DNA of 64,000 bases from Planomicrobium stackebrandtii (GTDB lineage Bacteria; Bacillota; Bacilli; Bacillales_A; Planococcaceae): positions 1-64,000 of the forward strand of contig NZ_JAUSWB010000006.1 of assembly GCF_030814955.1 (NCBI RefSeq), read 5' to 3'. Made by a program: the position numbers and the translations under genes. This document shows positions 28,178 through 36,793 of the stretch, piece after piece. The notes under the pieces are model-generated. The model was not told the origin of the DNA, made no database searches, and saw only the letters and a program-made list of their open reading frames with translations. How positions within the stretch are numbered: the stretch's first letter is position 1; each line of letters begins with the position of its first letter.

Positions 28178-29455
28178 CTGGTTCGGAAGAGCTTCTTGGA
28201 GTTCAGGATGGGCTTCCTTCAGAACAGATGGACGCATCAAGTAGCTGGTCAATGCAATCAGGCAAAGGCTGCTTGTTCCAACAATATATTCTGCGGGCAC
28301 CAAATCATACAGCAATCCGAACAACAGATAACCGAGCGGCATCATGGCCATCACCATCGATTCAAGAATACCGAAGACACGGCCTCGATATTCTTCTTCG
28401 ACGTCCTTTTGCATCATGACTCCGATCGGCGTGTTGACAAACACATTAGTGATGCCGAAAACTAGCATAAGCATTAGGAAATAAACAACCGTGACACCAT
28501 AGGACATGACAATTACGAGCGGCACTCCCATTCCTGCAAGCAGCAAGGACATTCCCAATATCCCTCTTTTAGCAAACAGCAAAGGAAACTTCACTTCTTT
28601 GCTGACAGAAAAATAAATGGAAGCTGCCAGCATACCCACCGCAATCATTGCTTCAATCATTCCAAAATGCGTCGCTTCCACCTGCAATTGCTGTACAGCG
28701 ATAAATGGCAAGCCAATCATCAATGAAGAAAAAAAGAAATTGATGCCAATGGCAGTTGTCACAATGACCATGATGACCCGGTTGGATTTCAAATAAGAAA
28801 ATCCTTCTTTCATCTCTGTCAGCATTGTCTTCTTCATTTCATCTGCAGCGTTTTCGGCGTGCGCTGTAAACAGCCGGAAGTTCATCGTCGACTCCAACAG
28901 CACTGCAATAGCATAGGCAGCAACTTGAATCCCTAAAAACACGTTTATCGATACGAATCCGAAGAGGATGCCGCCAACCACCGGCCCGCCTATCGCAGCA
29001 ATCGAAATGGCCGACTGGTTAAAGCCCATTGCCCGTTGAATGCGATCCGGATCAATGAGGTTGGCGATCGAAGAAGAAAACGTGACACCGGTAAACATCG
29101 AACTGACTGACAGCAGTGCGGTCGTTGTATAAATGGCTGTTAGCGACAAGCCGTTTGTCAGACCAAACACCAGCAAGCCCGCTACTGCCAGCATGCTGGC
29201 CAGTTGGGACAGGATGACGATCGCTTTTTTTGAATACTTATCCGCAGCGTATCCAGCAAATGGCGCGAGTAAAGATCTTGGCAATATGCTGCAGATCAGG
29301 TTAATCGCAAAACTTGCGGCTGACCCGGTCAATGCCAATACGTATAAACTGATGCCAAATGCATAAACAGAGCTGCCGAATGTAGAAATCAACTTGCTGG
29401 CCGTAAACGTGTACAGGTGATAGGTTGCCCGTTTGATGCGTACTGCTTCCTGCAT
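28163..29455 (-). CDS. MFS transporter (macrolide-efflux-like)
   Basis: A 430-residue, 12-helix MFS protein of the type that includes MefA-like macrolide exporters (N-terminal LYTFTASKLISTFGSSVYAFGI; AGYAADKYSKK motif A; GVMMQKDVEEEYRGRVFG). The start is the ATG at 29455 with a strong GGAGGAGTG; a longer in-frame extension to 29524 runs over the operator region and is unlikely. It is divergent from the HTH-TPR regulator, and both share two identical-type palindromes, so that regulator probably controls it. Confidence 0.87.
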   Translation of the reverse strand: MQEAVRIKRATYHLYTFTASKLISTFGSSVYAFGISLYVLALTGSAASFAINLICSILPRSLLAPFAGYAADKYSKKAIVILSQLASMLAVAGLLVFGLTNGLSLTAIYTTTALLSVSSMFTGVTFSSSIANLIDPDRIQRAMGFNQSAISIAAIGGPVVGGILFGFVSINVFLGIQVAAYAIAVLLESTMNFRLFTAHAENAADEMKKTMLTEMKEGFSYLKSNRVIMVIVTTAIGINFFFSSLMIGLPFIAVQQLQVEATHFGMIEAMIAVGMLAASIYFSVSKEVKFPLLFAKRGILGMSLLLAGMGVPLVIVMSYGVTVVYFLMLMLVFGITNVFVNTPIGVMMQKDVEEEYRGRVFGILESMVMAMMPLGYLLFGLLYDLVPAEYIVGTSSLCLIALTSYLMRPSVLKEAHPELQEALPNQPEPL

Positions 29456-29476
29456 GATTTCACTCCTCCAGTGAAA

Positions 29477-29493
29477 GTTTAATTTAATTAAAC
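29477..29493. promoter_or_regulatory. palindromic operator 1 (MFS side)
   Basis: GTTTAATTTAATTAAAC, a 17-base palindrome in the leader of the MFS gene. It repeats with one base different at 29531-29547. Confidence 0.7.
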
Positions 29494-29530
29494 AAAATAT
29501 AACATAGAAAAACTGGCGTTGCAAGATAAA

Positions 29531-29547
29531 GTTTAATATAATTAAAC
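29531..29547. promoter_or_regulatory. palindromic operator 2 (regulator side), containing a TATAAT
   Basis: GTTTAATATAATTAAAC, with a perfect TATAAT at 29537-29542 that may be the -10 element of the regulator gene. Its centre is 54 bases from that of operator 1, about five helical turns, which suits cooperative binding or looping. Confidence 0.7.
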
Positions 29548-29569
29548 TAAGGAAAGGATTGGTGATGGC

Positions 29570-30793
29570 ATGGCCACTTTAGGCGAACGCATCAAAGATT
29601 TGCGCAAACAAAAGGGCTTGACGCTGCAAGCTTTAGCAGGCGATCAACTGACTAAAGGCATGTTGAGTTTGATCGAAAATAATAAAGCCAACCCTTCAAT
29701 GGAAAGTCTTTCTTATATAGCAGAGCGACTGGCGGTGGATCGCAATGAGCTGCTCGAAGATATCCCGACCAATGAATTGAGAAACTTACTGGAAAAGATC
29801 GAGCAGCTTTATACGCAGGAAATGATCAGTGATGAACTGATTGTGAAATACAAGGAAATTGCCCGTAAAATAAAACCTTATATCGACAAGCTTCCTTTCC
29901 GCTATGAGTCCGCACGGCTTCTCGAAATTTACAGCCGTTGCAGCTACCACACCAAACAGGATGGCTGGCAGGGACCTTTAGAAAAGGCGGAGGAAATTTA
30001 CGAAAACCTGCACATGATCAACCAAAGTGCGGATCTCCATATTTTCAGAGCGATGATGGCTTTCACCGAGCATCGATACAGCGAAGCCTTGGATATGATC
30101 CAAGCATCGAGAAGTGTTTTTAAAGAGCGCACCGGTATTTTAGACCCGTTAAAAAAATTGGATTTCGACTATTATGAGTCCATCCTCTATTCGGCTGTCG
30201 GAGATACGGATAACTCTAAACGGCTGATGGAGGACGCTATCGATTTCTCCAAAAAGAAGCAGCTGTTTTACCGCATTGATGCGCTTTATCGCCTCGCCGG
30301 CTTCCAGGCAGTTTTGAATGGGGATAGAGCAAGCAAAGATCACTATATTTCTAAGCTTCGCCTATTTGCTGACTTTACCGATAGCAAAGAAATCAAAGCT
30401 ATCGCAGATGCCATAGAAATTCATTACTTGAATTCTTTTGTGCATGATTACAAGGCAGCTGATGCATTGATTGAGAAGAATTTGGAAAAGCATCAGGAAG
30501 ATAAAATCTTTTTGTTCGCATTGGAAAAAGGCAAAGCCTTGTATGGGATGGGGCGGTTGGAGGAAGCATTGGGCTGGCTGAAAAAGCACACACTTTGGGA
30601 GTTTCTTCATCACCCTTACGATTTGTCCATGCACTACGAAAAGGATGCATACATGGCAATGATTTATATGAAGCTCGGCAACAGTGAACTCGCCGTAAAA
30701 CATGCCACGATCGCTAAAAACCTGATTGAACCCATGCCTGATTTGCCATACAAAACATTCATTCTAGACGTTTACAAACAAGTGACTGCATAG
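29570..30793 (+). CDS. HTH (XRE)-TPR transcriptional regulator
   Basis: A 407-residue regulator with an N-terminal XRE helix-turn-helix (residues about 6-62, LGERIKDLRKQKGLTLQALAG) and a long all-helical C-terminal part that reads as tetratricopeptide-like repeats (for example ALDMIQASRSVF, KALYGMGRLEEALGWLKKH, YMKLGNSELAVKHATIAKNL). This architecture resembles the RNPP/NprR-type peptide-sensing regulators, but no signal-peptide gene follows: a terminator begins right at the stop codon. It is divergent from the MFS pump and probably binds the two shared palindromes. Confidence 0.85.
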   Translation: MATLGERIKDLRKQKGLTLQALAGDQLTKGMLSLIENNKANPSMESLSYIAERLAVDRNELLEDIPTNELRNLLEKIEQLYTQEMISDELIVKYKEIARKIKPYIDKLPFRYESARLLEIYSRCSYHTKQDGWQGPLEKAEEIYENLHMINQSADLHIFRAMMAFTEHRYSEALDMIQASRSVFKERTGILDPLKKLDFDYYESILYSAVGDTDNSKRLMEDAIDFSKKKQLFYRIDALYRLAGFQAVLNGDRASKDHYISKLRLFADFTDSKEIKAIADAIEIHYLNSFVHDYKAADALIEKNLEKHQEDKIFLFALEKGKALYGMGRLEEALGWLKKHTLWEFLHHPYDLSMHYEKDAYMAMIYMKLGNSELAVKHATIAKNLIEPMPDLPYKTFILDVYKQVTA

Positions 30794-30830
30794 CAAAAGC
30801 CCGCCATTTTTTTAATGGCGGGCTTTTGCT
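30792..30830. terminator. bidirectional terminator
   Basis: A 17-bp stem (AGCAAAAGCCCGCCATT and complement) with a T-rich loop between the convergent regulator and the GNAT/aminotransferase fusion gene. Both stop codons touch the stem. Confidence 0.88.
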
Positions 30831-32361
30831 ATGCATGATAACGCTGATAAATTTTATAAAAATCCAAGAACTGCTGCCAGTCCTTTTCAAATTCAGGCTG
30901 GATGCAGGAGATTTGAAAAAGTGCACGGTCTTTCAAATAGCCGCTCGCTGCATGGAGTTCGAATCCCGACAGATGGGCGTCCTGAAAAAGAAAACGATTT
31001 TCTGCTGCCGTCTTAAAAGTCCGGGATGTCGGGTAGCCAGCTGACAGCGATGGCCAATCTTTCGTATCTTCCTGCAACTGTTTAAAGCGCTTATCCAACA
31101 GCCCATAACGCTCAGGGTATGTGTTTAAGGCTCGCTTCAAGCTCTCCAACAAGCTCGAGGGGAATGTAAAAGGAATGTTCGCAGAATATAGCCCCAGATC
31201 CAAATAGCTAGGCAACTTGTTATCCGGCATGATTTTATGATGCGCAAAGACAATAGCGATCCCGCTCATCGTTCCCACCGCCTTGCCGCTTGCAGCGGTT
31301 GCCAGCCAAACCCCTCTCAAGGAAAATGGCAGCGCCCCAAAACTGCTGATGCAGTCCAGGCATAACCGGATCCCCTTCTGCAAACAGATCTCAGTTAATT
31401 CACGAAAATCATTTAGTTGGCCGGTCGAAGTTTCACCATGGACCATAAGCACCCAGTTATAATTTCCTGTTTCCAGCTTTGAGACGATTTTTTCAATATC
31501 AAAAGCCTCGCCCCACGAAGCGCTTTCCACCACATAGTCCAACCCAAGGCGGTCCGCTTGATTGACCAGCCTCCTGCCAAATTCGCCATTCACCAGAATC
31601 AATCCCTTAGAGTCCAACCGCTTGATTTGCGCAAGCATCGCTTCATTGGCTAAAGTTCCGCTGCCGGCCAACAAATAAGGTGTGGATTCAGCCATCTCGT
31701 ATAGCAGGCGGTCCACTTCCTGACGAATTTCCTGAAAAGCCACCGATCGATGGGAAATAGGTGGTTCCTGAAATGGTGCTGCAAGTTGCGCTGCCAAAAC
31801 AACAGGGCCTGGCACGAACAGCCGGCGTTTTGTCTGCAGCCTTGCCGCTACAGAATCGCTGTATTGACGGCGCGTCACAACCATCGGGACGAACACTGCC
31901 TCGCCCTCACCTACCGGATCGGCAAACGGCTGAAACCCTAATTGGCCATACAGTTTCAATTGCCGTGTTGTTCCGGAAATAATTGCAGCTTCGAAGCCTT
32001 GTTCCAGGCAATAATCGGATAAGGCGCGCGCTAAAAGAAAAAAGACACGGCCATTGCGATGCGCTTTGCGGACAGCCAGCAGACGGATTTCGCAGATTCG
32101 GCTTACATCCGGCAGAAAACTTTCCACTTTCCCGATTTTCAGATCCAGGGAAAAAGGACGTTCAGACCGCAACGCAATCATGCCCACTACATCCATCCCC
32201 GACAGCACAATCAAGTAGGTATTTTGCCCATGAAAAGGATCGGGGCGCATGCCACTGGAATCTGCCTGATGTTGAGGAATTTCTTCGACAAATGTCTCGT
32301 AATTTAAGCGCGCTATTTCATCGAATTCCTTCTTTGTCCGGGCAATTTTGCACCAATACAC
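30829..32361 (-). CDS. GNAT acyltransferase / class V aminotransferase fusion protein
   Basis: A 510-residue two-domain protein. Residues about 1-165 form a GNAT or autoinducer-synthase-like N-acyltransferase fold (LNYETFVEEIPQH; EIRLLAVRKAHRNGR; LYGQLGFQPF). Residues about 180-505 form a fold-type I class V aminotransferase: LFVPGPVVL start, AGSGTLANEAML, VHGETSTG, DCISSFGALPF and the PLP-binding Lys360 in AASGKAVGT. The aminotransferase half resembles alanine-glyoxylate/2-aminoethylphosphonate enzymes. It follows an FAD oxidoreductase gene by 15 bases on the same transcript. The combined reaction is unknown; transamination and N-acylation of one small molecule is an inference. Confidence 0.87.
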   Translation of the reverse strand: MYWCKIARTKKEFDEIARLNYETFVEEIPQHQADSSGMRPDPFHGQNTYLIVLSGMDVVGMIALRSERPFSLDLKIGKVESFLPDVSRICEIRLLAVRKAHRNGRVFFLLARALSDYCLEQGFEAAIISGTTRQLKLYGQLGFQPFADPVGEGEAVFVPMVVTRRQYSDSVAARLQTKRRLFVPGPVVLAAQLAAPFQEPPISHRSVAFQEIRQEVDRLLYEMAESTPYLLAGSGTLANEAMLAQIKRLDSKGLILVNGEFGRRLVNQADRLGLDYVVESASWGEAFDIEKIVSKLETGNYNWVLMVHGETSTGQLNDFRELTEICLQKGIRLCLDCISSFGALPFSLRGVWLATAASGKAVGTMSGIAIVFAHHKIMPDNKLPSYLDLGLYSANIPFTFPSSLLESLKRALNTYPERYGLLDKRFKQLQEDTKDWPSLSAGYPTSRTFKTAAENRFLFQDAHLSGFELHAASGYLKDRALFQISCIQPEFEKDWQQFLDFYKIYQRYHA

Positions 32362-32376
32362 AGCTGTCCGCCCCCT

Positions 32377-33492
32377 TCAACTTTTAAATGCATCTTCTAC
32401 TTGATAAAGACTTAAATTGATCTCCACAGGTTCCCCGAGCACGAGCTTTGCCAGCTGCCCGCCAAGATAAGGGCCGGCAGTCAGCCCCGAAGCTCCGAGC
32501 CCGTTTGCTGCAAAGAAGTTTGGTTGTCCCGGAACCTGCCCGATAAATGGCAGGGCACTTGTTGTTGCTGGACGAAATCCTGTTGCCGCACCTGCTATCT
32601 CCGCTTTCCCAAGTCCAGGTGCCGCTTCCAGGGTTTTGTTTAGAATGTGGTGAACCCCATCCGCTGTCAGTTTGTCATCAAAGCCAGCACCGTTTTCGTG
32701 CGTTGCCCCGGCGACAATCCTGCCGTCATCAAAAGGAACGATGTATTGGCCATAAGGAACCATTGCAACCGGCCATTTTCCGGTCAGCTGCCCTTCTGCC
32801 TGCAAATGAAGAATTTGGGCTTTCTGCGGCACAATATCCAAATCCAGCCCTAAAGGCTTGAACAATTCTGCAGCCCAGGCGCCTCCTGTTGAGACAACCC
32901 GATCTGCCACCAGATGTTCCCCATCTATATCAACGCCAATGACCTGCGAATTCTCAATGAGCAATTTGGCATCGCCCATCAGGTATTTCGCTCCCAGCTT
33001 TACCGCTGCCGAAATTAAAGCGTCGCGAATGGCATGGCCATCGACACGAGCAGCCCCACTGACCCATAACGACCCGTATTCTTCTGTCGCAAACGGAAAA
33101 AGCTCTCTTGTTTCCTCTGGTGTCAATCGCTTGATGTCCCCCATTTCAGGTGCATCCAGGCGGCGCTCGTATGCCTTCTGCTCCATTTTATCGAGTTTGC
33201 TGTCTTCGTGGATACTGACAATGCCGACTTGTTTGTAGCCCGTGTCTGTTTCACCCAAAGCCTCAAGCTCACGGATCAATTCCGGATAATACTTGGCTCC
33301 GTTTTTAGCCAATCCGTACCAGGCTTTATTTCTTCGCTGCGAAATCCACGGACAGACGATTCCTGCTGCCGCTCCTGTGGCCTGCCCTTTGTCGCCCCGG
33401 TCTACCAATACGACGGATGCCCCTGCTTTTGCTGCATGGTAAGCCGCAGAAGCTCCTAAAATTCCAGAACCGATAATAATCAATGATTTCAT
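32377..33492 (-). CDS. FAD-dependent oxidoreductase (DAO/DadA/ThiO family)
   Basis: A 371-residue flavoprotein with the N-terminal Rossmann motif GSGILGASAAYHAAKAGASVVLVD, the GAAAGIVCPW segment and a C-terminal FRPATTSALPFIGQ...ANGLGASGLTAGPYLG typical of amino-acid (glycine, D-amino acid) oxidoreductases. It probably oxidises a small amine or amino acid. The start is the ATG at 33492 with GGGTG upstream; an in-frame extension to 33561 overlaps the promoter. It is the first gene of a two-gene operon with the GNAT/aminotransferase fusion. Confidence 0.88.
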   Translation of the reverse strand: MKSLIIIGSGILGASAAYHAAKAGASVVLVDRGDKGQATGAAAGIVCPWISQRRNKAWYGLAKNGAKYYPELIRELEALGETDTGYKQVGIVSIHEDSKLDKMEQKAYERRLDAPEMGDIKRLTPEETRELFPFATEEYGSLWVSGAARVDGHAIRDALISAAVKLGAKYLMGDAKLLIENSQVIGVDIDGEHLVADRVVSTGGAWAAELFKPLGLDLDIVPQKAQILHLQAEGQLTGKWPVAMVPYGQYIVPFDDGRIVAGATHENGAGFDDKLTADGVHHILNKTLEAAPGLGKAEIAGAATGFRPATTSALPFIGQVPGQPNFFAANGLGASGLTAGPYLGGQLAKLVLGEPVEINLSLYQVEDAFKS

Positions 33493-33526
33493 TTTAACAC
33501 CCAGTTTCACAAAGTCTTGTGCCTCT

Positions 33527-33555
33527 ATTCTAATCCAGACAGCAGAGAGACTCAA
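33527..33555 (-). promoter_or_regulatory. sigma-A promoter of the oxidoreductase-aminotransferase operon
   Basis: Minus strand TTGAGT (33550-33555), 17-base spacer, TAGAAT (33527-33532), 35 bases before the ATG at 33492. Confidence 0.72.
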
Positions 33556-33657
33556 ACTCATTCCATAAATTTTACAGTCAGCGGATTCAGATTTGAAATT
33601 TGGGGTAAAGTTATATTAGGAAGTTAACGGAAGTTTACTAGAGGAGGAATCAGATTT

Positions 33658-34503
33658 ATGGAAAGAAGCACAGCAACCGAAAACATTTTACCCATGACAT
33701 CTATTCGAAGCGGGTCTGGAACTGAAATAGCTCCTGACGTATATTGCTATACCGTGCAAGTGGCAAATGTCTTCTTTATCGGAAATCCCAACATCAGCAA
33801 CGAATGGGTATTGGTCGATGCAGGCATGCCACATTCCGCAAAAAAGATTCTCAAAGCGGCCGAAAACCGTTTTGGCCCCGACCATCAACTAAAGGCCATC
33901 ATTTTGACGCATGGCCATTTTGACCATGTGGGCGGGCTGATCGATATTCTGGAGCAACACAAAGTTCCGGTCTATGCACACCCGCTGGAATTCTCATATT
34001 TGAAAGGCATAACAGATTATCCAGAGCCCGATACTTCCGTTGAAGGAGGCATGGTAGCGAAAATGTCAAAAATTTTCCCTACCCAAGCCATCGACATCAC
34101 CGCACATATCCATGAGTTGCCATCAGACGGCAGTGTACCGGAAATGGCAGGCTGGAAATGGATCCACACTCCAGGCCATTCAGAAGGCCACATCTCGCTG
34201 TTCCGGGAGCAAGGACGCATTCTTATTGCAGGAGATGCTTTTGTAACGGTAAAACAGGATTCACTCCACAAAGTCTTGCGCCAGAAAAAAGAAATACATG
34301 GCCCACCTGTCTACTTGACCACCAACTGGCGCGCCGCTTGGGAATCCGTTTGCAAACTGGCCGATCTTCAGCCTTCCATTGCGGCAACCGGACACGGCAA
34401 ACCGATGACAGGAGCCCTGCTTGCCAAAGGGCTAGTCGATCTCGCTGAGAACTTCCAAACCACTGCTGTACCCGCTTATGGAAAATACGTCCATACAAAA
34501 TAG
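33658..34503 (+). CDS. metallo-beta-lactamase fold hydrolase
   Basis: A 281-residue MBL-fold protein with the di-zinc motif HGHFDH (His85, His87, Asp89, His90), a further histidine in TPGHSEGH, an Asp in AGDAF and a final His in ATGHGKP. The set of ligands is that of glyoxalase II-like and related hydrolases; the substrate is not evident. GAGGAGG precedes the ATG. A weak sigma-B-like element (GATTCA-N13-GGGTAA, 33584-33608) lies upstream. It is divergent from the oxidoreductase operon. Confidence 0.88.
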   Translation: MERSTATENILPMTSIRSGSGTEIAPDVYCYTVQVANVFFIGNPNISNEWVLVDAGMPHSAKKILKAAENRFGPDHQLKAIILTHGHFDHVGGLIDILEQHKVPVYAHPLEFSYLKGITDYPEPDTSVEGGMVAKMSKIFPTQAIDITAHIHELPSDGSVPEMAGWKWIHTPGHSEGHISLFREQGRILIAGDAFVTVKQDSLHKVLRQKKEIHGPPVYLTTNWRAAWESVCKLADLQPSIAATGHGKPMTGALLAKGLVDLAENFQTTAVPAYGKYVHTK

Positions 34504-34510
34504 GCGAAGC

Positions 34511-34557
34511 AATCAGCAAAAACAGCGGGCGATCCTGCCGCTGTTTTTTGCTGATTT
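34511..34557 (+). terminator. terminator after the MBL gene
   Basis: AATCAGCAAAAACAGCGG pairs with CCGCTGTTTTTTGCTGATT around a 9-base loop, eight bases past the stop codon. Confidence 0.85.
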
Positions 34558-34588
34558 CATATAATTCGAAAAAAAATCACAATTAAAT

Positions 34589-34614
34589 GTTTAACCTTTT
34601 CTGGATACGGGTAA
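34589..34614 (+). promoter_or_regulatory. sigma-B promoter of the glycosyltransferase-phosphatase operon
   Basis: GTTTAA (34589-34594), 14-base spacer, GGGTAA (34609-34614): 11 of 12 consensus positions. It lies 65 bases upstream of the glycosyltransferase start. Confidence 0.82.
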
Positions 34615-34679
34615 ACAAATAAAGCAGTCTCTGCTTTTATCAGGAAATTTAGTAAGTCTAAATAAGGAGTTGAGCTTTG

Positions 34680-35942
34680 ATGAGTAAGAAAGCATTATTT
34701 ATTTCGGATCATGGTGATCCTTTAGCTAAACTCGGTGGCAAACAAGCGGGTGGCCAAAATAATTACGTAAAACAACTAGCACTTGCATTGGAAGATAAAG
34801 GTTGGCAAGTTGACGTCGCCACACATTGGTGCGACTCTTCCGCTCCCCAAATAGAAACATTCGGAACCGCATGCCGTGTAATCAGACTGGAAGCGGGACA
34901 CAGAGGATTTGTTTCAAAAGATGAAATGTACTCCATGCTTCCTGCCTTTTATGAGGAAATGAAAAGTACGATGAATCTTGAATCCTATGATATCGTCCAT
35001 ACCCATTATTGGCTCTCTGGCCTAATCGGCAAAAAGCTGAAAAAAGACTTTGGCCTGCCATACGTACACACTGCACATTCACTTGCGTGGGCAAAAGAAA
35101 AAGCAACAGGCGTCCATGACCAGCGCCGAATAAACGCTGAAAAAGCGATTTTGAAAAATGCTGATCAGGTATTGGCTACCACCAATAATGAAAAACAATT
35201 GATCAAAACTTTTGTTGATTCTCCTTCTCCCATCAAAGTTATCCCCATCGGAGTAGACCAAGCATTCAAAGTGCGCGGCAACCGAACGCATTTACGAAAG
35301 AAATTCGGCTACAGCAATCCTCTCTTTGTTTTTGCTGGAAGATTAGAAGTGACTAAGGGTATTTTCACTTTACTCAAAGCTTTTCAATTGCTGGCAGAAA
35401 AAACAGGCCCTTCCAACACTCCACATCTAGTGATTGCAGGCGGAGATGCGGAATCCATAGATTTCGAAACCAAACTTCCAAAAGATGAAAAGTTGCGTGA
35501 AGCCATTAGAGGCATCGAGGATCGGGTCGAGTTTTTAGGGCCACAGTCTCAAGATGAACTTGCCCTATTATTCAATTCAGCTACGGCAACAATTGTGCCA
35601 AGTTTCTATGAATCATTTGGAATGGTAGCTGCAGAAGCCCAGGCTTGCGGCAGTCCCATCATTGCGTCAGATGTCGGTGGGCTCAAGAACGTTGTTCAGG
35701 ACGGCATCACCGGCCTGCTCGTTGAAACGAAAAACGAAATCGACCTGGCAATTGCAATGGAAGTCTTGTCAGCGAATACGCTGTTAACGGAACGTTTAAG
35801 CCGCCAAGCGGTGCAAATCGCCCGCAAAGACTTTGATTGGGATTCCATTTCCACTCGCATAAATTCATTGTATGAGGTGATCATTAGTGCACGGAGCAAC
35901 GCATTTGTTAGCAACAGATTTGGACGGAACACTGGTCGGTGA
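34680..35942 (+). CDS. GT4-family glycosyltransferase, sucrose-phosphate-synthase-like
   Basis: A 420-residue GT-B glycosyltransferase. The N-terminal domain carries SDHGDPLAKLGGKQAGGQNNYVKQLALAL, the acceptor-side signature of sucrose-/mannosylfructose-phosphate synthases. The C-terminal domain has GRLEVTKGIFTLLKAF and the nucleotide-sugar motif ESFGMVAAEAQACGSPIIAS. With the downstream HAD phosphatase it forms the usual two-step pair: sugar transfer to a sugar phosphate, then dephosphorylation to a compatible solute. Which disaccharide is made cannot be read. The ATG at 34680 has AAGGAG upstream. It overlaps the next gene by 56 bases. Confidence 0.87.
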   Translation: MSKKALFISDHGDPLAKLGGKQAGGQNNYVKQLALALEDKGWQVDVATHWCDSSAPQIETFGTACRVIRLEAGHRGFVSKDEMYSMLPAFYEEMKSTMNLESYDIVHTHYWLSGLIGKKLKKDFGLPYVHTAHSLAWAKEKATGVHDQRRINAEKAILKNADQVLATTNNEKQLIKTFVDSPSPIKVIPIGVDQAFKVRGNRTHLRKKFGYSNPLFVFAGRLEVTKGIFTLLKAFQLLAEKTGPSNTPHLVIAGGDAESIDFETKLPKDEKLREAIRGIEDRVEFLGPQSQDELALLFNSATATIVPSFYESFGMVAAEAQACGSPIIASDVGGLKNVVQDGITGLLVETKNEIDLAIAMEVLSANTLLTERLSRQAVQIARKDFDWDSISTRINSLYEVIISARSNAFVSNRFGRNTGR

Positions 35943-36606
35943 TGCCAGCAGTTTAAAAGCGCTGTTGGATTTCTATGACAGCCAAACCTATCAGGTTTCA
36001 CTGATTTATATTACCGGGCGCCATTATCAGTCCGCTTTATCTCTCATCACAGAAGAAAATTTACCGGTTCCCCACGTGCTGATTACAGATGTGGGAACCG
36101 GCATTTACATAGGCGATCAGCTGGAGCAGGATTTGGAATGGACGAGGCGCCTGGAACAATCCTGGAATCCCGAGAAAATCGATTTGGTTGCCAGCCGGAT
36201 ATCGGGGCTTGCTTCCCAAAATCTGCCGATTACGAATCGCTGTTCCTATTTTGCTTCTGATGCTGCTGTCGTGGAAGCTTTCGGCTCAGCGTTGAATACA
36301 GCCGGTATTTTACACAAACTGATTTACAGCGGCGGCCGGGATGTCGACATTCTTCCGTCCGGAAGCGGCAAAGGGCAGGCTCTGCAGTATATTCTGGATA
36401 AATACAGCCTGGCCGATGCAAAATTATTAGTAGCCGGTGATTCCGGCAACGATGTGGAGATGCTTACCATGGGCTTTCCTTCAGTCATTGTTGGAAATGC
36501 ACAGCCCGAGCTGCTTCAACAAGCTGAACACCCTTCTATTTACCGCGCTAAACAAAAATATGCTGGCGGTATCCACGAAGCATGGAACCATTTCTATACA
36601 GATTGA
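35887..36606 (+). CDS. HAD-family sugar-phosphate phosphatase (sucrose-6-phosphate phosphatase-like)
   Basis: A 239-residue HAD-IIB phosphatase of the S6PP type: motif I LLATDLDGTLVGD (nucleophile Asp), motif II YITGR, motif III lysine in GSGKGQALQYIL and motif IV AGDSGNDVEML. It would remove phosphate from the product of the overlapping glycosyltransferase. The GTG start at 35887 has GAGGTGAT five bases upstream, inside the end of the glycosyltransferase gene, which indicates translational coupling. Confidence 0.88.
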   Translation: MHGATHLLATDLDGTLVGDASSLKALLDFYDSQTYQVSLIYITGRHYQSALSLITEENLPVPHVLITDVGTGIYIGDQLEQDLEWTRRLEQSWNPEKIDLVASRISGLASQNLPITNRCSYFASDAAVVEAFGSALNTAGILHKLIYSGGRDVDILPSGSGKGQALQYILDKYSLADAKLLVAGDSGNDVEMLTMGFPSVIVGNAQPELLQQAEHPSIYRAKQKYAGGIHEAWNHFYTD

Positions 36607-36611
36607 CACCT

Positions 36612-36656
36612 ATCCCCTTTGAGCATAAAAATTTGTTCAAGGGGATTGTTTTATTG
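36612..36656 (+). terminator. terminator after the phosphatase gene
   Basis: ATCCCCTT(T)GA pairs with TCAAGGGGAT and is followed by TGTTTTATT. It is moderately strong, so readthrough into the synthase gene at 36794 is possible. Confidence 0.65.
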
Positions 36657-36793
36657 TTCAATCGAAAAGCTTGCAGAGTAATCGTTTGTTTTTTTGCTTA
36701 TATGGTTTATATTTAGTAGGAAGCTATTTTATATTCGGGAAGTTTAAATACATAAAGCCAGTTAACGTCAATCCACAACAGGAGGAAATTGAG

